Assembly (NCBI GenBank): GCA_963932145.1
Contig: OZ010580.1
Location: 632,001-696,000, forward strand
Direction of reading: 5' to 3'
DNA from: Acanthosepion lycidas
Lineage: Eukaryota; Mollusca; Cephalopoda; Sepiida; Sepiidae
DNA: 64,000 nt
Position numbers and translations under genes: made by a program. Below the pieces are notes generated by a model. That model did not search any database. It saw only the letters and a list, made by a program, of their open reading frames with translations, and was not told the DNA's origin. Shown piece after piece: positions 57,890 to 64,000 of this stretch; positions within the stretch are counted from its first letter, which is position 1; every line of letters begins with the position of its first letter.

Positions 57890-59012
57890 TTACATACATG
57901 ACCCAGAATCTTGTTAGAGGAGACACCTCACTTAGTCAGGCAATCTACAACTTGAGCCAGAAATCCATTCATGTATTACCTTTTGTTCAAGCTTTTCACA
58001 AATAATTGCAGTTTTGATTCCCAGCCTTTTATCCAATATTTGAGTAGATGAGTAGGTAGACTCATATAGGCCTTCATTATCAGTTTTACATATTAATGGA
58101 AGAATTTCTGGCTTGTCTTCAATACATAAAAGTTTGAGATATTTTCTATAAAAAGTGCAGGCTTCCATAGTATCAACCATAGCAAGTGTCTGCTGCTTCC
58201 TTACTTTTCACAACTCTCTTGCTTCTATGAAATTGCCAAGAAATAGGAACATAACTATTATTGTCACCCACAAGAAAGACAATGTATTGCACTCGAGATC
58301 CTCCAAATGGTGGATTTAACAATGTTGTTAAATCCACCAGTTTCGTTCTTGCAAGATTGCCTAGGTTAGGTATTAACAGTCTGAAGGAGATTTTCTTAGC
58401 TTTTCTAGCCGACTTATAATCAGTAATCTACTCCCAACTTTTCTATCCTTTAAAGATGATGTCATATCACTTATCTCATATCTTAAGTCAGGCCATGTCT
58501 TTGTAGCAAGCCAATTAAGCTTTTCTGCTGTTACATAATTTGAGCTAGTCATTTGACAAAACTGAGTTTGAATTATAGTCAATCTTTGTAGGTATCATAG
58601 GGACTGATGTGAGAAACTCATTTTGACTCATTTTGACTAATTATTATAGACTCCTTTTGTTGACAAATCTCAAGACCAAGATATTTGAAACTTGAAGTTT
58701 CCTCAAATCTGATCATAGAGATGTGCTTGATTTTCTTTATCACATTTTCTTCAAAAGAAGAAGTCATCCATGTCAGTTGATAAGATTCCACTAATCTTTT
58801 TATCATAGTGTACCATGTAAAGACAGCTTGGTCATACTTAAATGGGCAGTTCCCAGTTTTGTTAGCTGTTCTCTAATTCTTAAATACCATTCTTGAGAAG
58901 CAGTCCATATAGACATTTATTTAACTTCCATATATAACATTCAGGGATTTCAGCTTCTGGAGGAGGTTTTAGAAAGGCTGTCCTTTCATATTGCTTCCTT
59001 TGCAAAAATACT
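57890..59012 (-). pseudogene. Copia-like reverse transcriptase and RNase H relic
   Basis: Minus strand from 59,010: AFLKPPPEAEIPECYIWKLN with KCLYGL (copia RT start), STDMDDFFF (for HVDDF), ETSSFKYLGLEICQQ, KLNWLATKTWPDLRYEISD, then RNase H: AMVDTMEACTFY, CKTDNEGLYESTYSST, DKRLGI and QVVDCLTK. The order is as in Ty1/copia pol. Stops and frameshifts throughout. A purine-rich stretch (minus strand) follows at about 57,885, where the polypurine tract would be. Cut off at its 5' end by an inverted Penelope fragment at 59,022. Confidence 0.85.
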
Positions 59013-59021
59013 CAAGATGGG

Positions 59022-59074
59022 TTTGTGCAGATCACTTGGAATTTAATCTCAAAGTACTTGAGACAATTTTTCAT
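59022..59074 (+). repeat. Penelope-like fragment, inverted exact copy of 56,118-56,170
   Basis: 53 of 53 bases match the inverse of the piece inside the Penelope-like relic (coding ADHLEFNLKVLETIF on its strand). Confidence 0.85.
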
Positions 59075-59109
59075 CTAGTCTAGGCAGTGTCTCCTGTGTA
59101 AACAGAAAG

Positions 59110-59392
59110 AATGGCTGCTAGGACTTAATGTGAGGAAAAGGCAGTTGAAATTTCTGGGGCATGTAATAAGGAAGGAGGGCTTGGAAAATCTGATACTCAC
59201 AGGACAGAGGGAAAGCGGGACAGAGGGAAGCAACACGTGACATACTTGATGGGCTTCAGCAAAAGGATGGCAAAACAGGGTCTGGGAGAAATAACAAAAA
59301 GACAAAACTTATTAAAAGCTACAAGGTTCAGGAAGATGTGGAAGCTGTGATCAACTATGTCCTGAAGGGACATGGTATGTAAAAGAAGATTA
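59110..59392 (+). pseudogene. LINE C-terminal relic (LGH.(M/I)RK..LENL type)
   Basis: Plus strand reads RKRQLKFLGHVIRKEGLENL, ILTGQRES, then, after stops and shifts, MAKQGLGEITKRQNLLKATR. This tail is common in the C-terminus of non-LTR retroelements of octopus and other molluscs. Upstream parts are missing. Confidence 0.75.
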
Positions 59393-60499
59393 AATGACAG
59401 TTCATACTTTTTCTCTTGGCTTTAGCTCCATATTTTAAATATGGAGTTTCTATGCCATCATTAAATTTTGTAATAACAAAATATTATTACTATTTTTAGA
59501 GGAATTCAAAAATTCCTATTTCTTCAGCTTTTGGTTATTCTCTTGTCTAAACTTTGGGTCATCCTTTGTTTCGATCTTGTCATAATTTGAAGATTATCTT
59601 CCACTTCTATATTTAGAATTTGACATCAATTTTTGGTAACTGGACAATCTTTTTTTGTTCTCTGGTTTCATTTTTTGATTTGGAAGCAGAGCATTATCCT
59701 GATTTATTTTAGGATCCTTGAGTTGACATTCCTTTCTTCCTTAGGGATATCTCCTTTCTCATTGCTACCTGGAGAGTTTCCTTTGTAGAGGAGGGTTTTT
59801 GTTTCTCTTGTGATCATTTAGTCGGTGAGTTTTCGCTGCTGTCCTTCTATTCTGACTTCTGATTCGGGAGTTGTTTGCTTTAAGTTTTTGGGTGTTTCTG
59901 TCCCTGTAGTTGAAGTCTTCTTTATGGTTTGATGCTGTTAATGTTTATAATTCTGCCTTTATGAATTTTGCTCTCTTGGTAGTCAAAAATATGAGTTAAT
60001 TTACTTTTTAAGAATAACACTGTCTGCATGCAGAAGTGTTAATCTACAGTAGAGCTCTAAACCAAGCACCTCTGTCTGCTATAGACTAGAACTGAGTGGA
60101 GTTTATAGTTTTAGAAAATGGGCTTTTACTTTCTTTTCACTTATTGTATCTGCATTTCTGACCTGATCACTTAGTTAAATACAATCATACAAGGACCAGT
60201 ACTTCAACTTTTTTAAAATACAAGTTAACAGATAGTCAGATTCAAGAAGAAAAACTCAGATGCAGGCAGTTCATAGATATAAACAGACTGAGATATAAAG
60301 GTTTTTCTGAAATATTCGATATGACTTCATGAATCATTTTTTTACTGACATTCAATATTTTTTATTCTTGTTTTTGCAATGCATTTATTTTTTTTTTTTT
60401 TAATAGCTTTCTATTCTATTGTTGAACACAACATTCAAAAGAATAACTAAACAATTCTGTACATAAAAATGAGAGGTACTTGAAAAAGGATATCAATAG
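59393..60499. other. Unassigned; possibly retroelement remains
   Basis: 59,560-59,880 is T-rich on the plus strand; its minus-strand reading gives Lys/Asn/Ser-rich peptides that could be a decayed gag-like region. A T run lies at 60,389-60,402. Confidence 0.3.
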
Positions 60500-61140
60500 A
60501 TATAGTCAGTGTTCTATGAACAAGGACCACCGGAAGAAATCCTCACTGATAATGACACTGCCTTCTGCAGCAGACAGTTCTGGCACTTTCTGGACGAATG
60601 GGGGATCCAGCTTCGACTGCAATGTGCACATGTGCCAAGTGGTAATGGCATATCAGAAAGCAGTGCACAGTCATGGAAGCTGTATACAGATACAACACGA
60701 CACTGAAGGACAACGTATCTGCTTTAAGTGCCCCCGCCAATGCAATATATAGCTACCAGATACAGGTCAAAGGGATCGATGGCAAATACCTGCCCAATCA
60801 ATGAGAAGTGTGTGGATCATACGAGATAGGAAAGGCCATCTGGGTAAAGCCTCCCAATAGTCGGTGCACCACCCAATTTAAAAAGGGTCATGTCACCGGT
60901 ATCGTCAGTGAGCATACCATATTGGTCGATGGACTCCCACGACATGTGAGGGATCTGCGCCCTGTCCTCAACACAACCCCCTCTGTGAGCGACAATGAGA
61001 ATGATTTGTTGGAAGGCGAATTGCTAATTGTAACTAGTGATTCACACGAGAGCCCACCGAGTGGCCCTGATAGCTCTGACAGTTCTTCTGAAAGCTCCTC
61101 TGAAGAAGTTCCGACAATGCCACTTCGGAGAAGCACCTGA
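60500..61140 (+). pseudogene. Ty3-like integrase relic
   Basis: Reads GPPEEILTDNDTAFCSRQFW, then FLDEWGIQLRLQC and VPSGNGISE: the DDE core of a retroviral-type integrase with the second Asp (TDND) and the Glu that ends the triad (GISE). After frame changes it gives YEIGKAIWVKPPNSRCT and VDGLPRHVRDLRP, the C-terminal integrase domain, followed by an acidic Ser/Glu-rich tail ending at TGA 61,138-61,140. Polymerase and protease are missing. Confidence 0.8.
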
Positions 61141-61695
61141 AACAAAAGACCACACCCACACTGTTATTTGTGTGATGATGATAAATATTCACACCGGATT
61201 CGAAGCGTCCAAGATGTTTTGCTTGTTGGGCTGCTGTTTTATGATGGATATGTGCATAAAACCAAGCTAGACAGTTTATCATTTCGTCAGCTACATCCTT
61301 TCTTCTCGCAAGTTTGGTCCAAGTACATTCTCCAACATTTGTTTATTTTATGCTGCTTGGCACAATTTGTCTAGTGGCGGTCTGCATGCTGATTGGTCGA
61401 AATGTGGGCTCTGATTGAGAACAAGGCCAACAGCGATGATTGGTACATTGGCCATGTTTTTGGTAGTGCAGCTGGGACCGTGGTGATGTGCACTGTTATA
61501 GTTTCATATTAAGTTACAACTCTGTTTATTTTTGTCTGGAAGCTAGCTTCGAACCTACCACTAGAGTGAGCGGTGTAATTACCGGTGTCTACCGAAACGT
61601 GGAAGGAACACACTGAACGTCAACAGGATGATAGTCCGAGCAATGTAAATACTGTACATAATACTTCATCTCAGAAATATAGACAGATAATGAAA
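61141..61695 (+). repeat. Putative 3' end (LTR-like) of the integrase element
   Basis: Follows the integrase stop and ends AATGTAAATACTGTACATA, then TCATCTCAGAAATATAGACA. The last ~55 bases match the right end of the foldback element at 49.4 kb. No 5' partner LTR was seen in the window. Confidence 0.5.
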
Positions 61696-63749
61696 TTATT
61701 CTTGTGTAAAATAAAGTTTTCAGGTTGAAAGTTTTGATAGTTCACAAATGTTAACAACATTTCTTGAGAGTGCCACTACCAACTCTTACCAAAATATAAA
61801 ATTGACCCCAGATTTTTTTCAAACATAGCTATCTTAAAAGAAATATTCATTTCTCAAGCCAATATATGTCTATAAAAAGTAAAAGAAAAACAATTAAATT
61901 GAAAACTTTCTATTATTTAAAATATATATAATAGATAAATTAATCTCAATAAAAAAAATTCAACATTGACACACTTTTGTTTATTAGATATTAAATTATG
62001 TCACTTAGCATCCTCTATAATTTACCTTGACTTTGAGTTAGCCTAATATATATTTATGAGTATTCTTAAATTTAAATATCCTGAAAAAAAAAAATAATAA
62101 CATTTCTACTTTTGTTTTATAAATACATTTTGCAAAATAAAATCCTTACATTTGCAGTGATAAAGTCCATCAAAGAATGAAGTACATTGGCTAAGATTTT
62201 CTTTTGTTTCTCTCTCTCATATATATAAAATAGCTGGCCACTCATATTCAAGGATACCCATCTGCTAGAGTGGCTAGTCAGTCCCTATTGCAGAACTTTT
62301 GCTCAGAGACATTTGTGTCTGTTCAACACCCACAGAGCCAATCTGTGGTTTATACTGCAACTATGCTGAGCAGACCTTAGTTACACATACACACATATAT
62401 ATTTTCTACAAACAATATTATAGTTATTAATTAAACCACTGAGATTTTATGCTAAATCAATCACTGTTAATTTCTTTGGTTTATTGAATTCCTTGTCTGA
62501 TAAGTGACCTGATTTTGAATATGCCATCATTTTATGTGTTCATATATGTGAAGTGAAGGTAGGATAAGATTTTGTCACCTCACAAATGAAGCTAATCCCT
62601 GTACAAGGCTTCTGGATATAAAAAAATATAATTGATGTTACTGTATGCAAGCCAGTAAAGCAAATGTCAAATAGGAATTAATAATTGCCTTGCTCAGAAG
62701 CAGTCATTGTTGCAGATCAGAGTTCAATGCTTACTGGGTATCCCACAACTAAACCAAGAACTTAGGGCTTACAAAGTTATTATTTTTCCTTTCATAAAAC
62801 AAATACATACTCAATAAGGTATATATGCAAAAACATCAGACTTGTTAGTTTTCATTCAATGATCAGAAAACCTACTGACAAACCAATCAGATGAGAATTC
62901 ATTAAGTGATCAAAGTTCATAAAAATACATTCTTGAAAACCAACTCTCACTAGAGTTAAAGATCTCTTTGTTGTTTTCACTAAAGCGATAAGTCCTATTT
63001 TTATCAGCAAAAGTAAAATTGTATCATCTGGACTTTATCAAGTTGAATGCAAACTTACAGAAGTAATTTTAAGGGCTAACAATTGTTTACGATTTCCCAA
63101 CTAACAGTAACAAGAGAATATTATCATCAATTGATGGTTGAAGAATGACTTTTGGATGAGAAACATTGGATTAAACTCAAAACAGATTAATATTCATTAT
63201 ATTTTTTCACATTATCAAAAAGATAAATTTTTCTTAATTTGATTTTAAAATTGTCTTATCTCAAATTTCTTTAAAGTTTGAGAAGAGTTTCATTAAAATG
63301 CAATTAATTTTTAATTTAAATAGAGAGATTAATTTGTTTATTACAACAAAGACAAGGATAGTCCCAAAAATCAGGGATTTAAACTATAATCATTACTTTT
63401 TACATTTATCAAAAATTAAAAAAAGGTCAAGGCTGATAAAATGGATTAGCTGCCTTTTATTAAAGTTGATTCATATGAATCAATTTGTATCCATACAAGC
63501 TAGTGACCATAATAAAAGGCCTGAATGGAAAGGAATCATTGTGTGGGACCACTGTTCAATCCAGCTACAAAAAAAAAGAAGTGCAATAATTGTCAATAAT
63601 AAAAATCAATAGTATATTATCAGAAAATACTAGTGATTTGAATTAAATTTCTGCTAAAAGTTTTATCACAGGCCCGTCAGATATCCAATTCAACAGATAA
63701 ATACAACACCAGTTGCAACATAGAGAACAAATTGCAAATTGGCTAGTAT
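61696..63749. other. No recognised gene
   Basis: AT-rich; a 104-codon open frame at 63,298-63,612 (+) is Lys/Ile/Asn-rich with no domain. Confidence 0.4.
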
Positions 63750-63982
63750 TCATAACTTGTCATTCCCCTGAAAACCAATGAGGGCTACCACAGAGGTAAA
63801 TGTAATAAGACACATTGAGAGTGCAGTTAGCAAAGAGTGCCAAGTTCTTGAGGTCTGCACTGTTGTTGATATTAGACAATAAAAAATTATACTTGATGGT
63901 AACCAAGGCTTTTCATATAAAAAAAAAATAAGACCTGCTACAAAACATCCTCTGCCCAACCAATAAACTCTTAAAATAAATT
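63750..63982 (-). CDS. Possible last exon of an unrecognised multi-pass membrane protein
   Basis: Open on the minus strand from the window-edge side to TGA at 63,752-63,750. It reads VYWLGRGCFVAGLIFFLY, then PWLPSSIIFYCLISTTVQ, SRTWHSLLTALSMCLITFT and ends IGFQGNDKL. Three hydrophobic stretches, balanced codon use, and Trp and Cys content unlike chance AT-rich frames. The upstream boundary is unclear; no clean acceptor was chosen. I do not recognise the family. It could also be a transposon or pseudogene fragment. Confidence 0.35.
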
Positions 63983-64000
63983 TTTTAAAAGTTTGATGTT

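Overview
This is animal nuclear DNA: AT-rich, with GT-AG introns, long microsatellites and many decayed transposons. The best guess is a lophotrochozoan, most likely a cephalopod mollusc such as an octopus. This rests on the mix of repeats (R4/Dong-type, CR1-like, Penelope-like and copia-like retroelements, plus mariner, hAT and piggyBac-like DNA elements) and on the style of the host genes. It is an inference; no single marker fixes the species.

Host genes. Two multi-exon genes can be read, both on the minus strand. (1) 9,625-1,653: six exons whose phases all fit, coding the first 269 residues of a secreted protein (signal peptide in exon A) that resembles metazoan LolA-like extracellular proteins; it continues beyond the left edge. 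(2) 52,644-44,516: five exons, with stop codon, coding the C-terminal ~245 residues of a PAQR3-like seven-helix membrane protein; the N-terminal exon or exons were not found. A possible last exon of an unrecognised membrane protein lies at 63,750-63,982.

Transposon layout. 9,953-19,305 holds three copies of one R4/Dong-type LINE with a restriction-like endonuclease, each abutting (TAA)n. Copy 1 is near full length, copy 2 is an old truncated copy in tandem with it, and copy 3 is inverted. All three carry a TAG at exactly the same codon just before the endonuclease region. 20,064-21,450 is a repeated unit. 21,949-23,233 is a hAT-like element. 26,589-28,686 is a (TA)n tract holding short elements with hammerhead-ribozyme-like folds and a complete mariner. 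33,230-34,330 is a CR1-like LINE relic. 35,592-36,201 is a piggyBac-like MITE inserted into the end of a tRNA-bearing inverted-repeat element. 54,040-61,695 is a pile of broken CR1-like, Penelope-like, copia-like, LINE and Ty3-like integrase pieces.

Most notable points: the shared in-frame TAG in the Dong-type elements; at least three hammerhead-like folds, two of them in or beside (TA)n; and a perfect 35-bp hairpin in a PAQR3 intron. Long stretches, mainly 1-1,652, 30-32 kb, 36.2-44.5 kb and 61.7-63.7 kb, hold nothing I can name beyond simple repeats.
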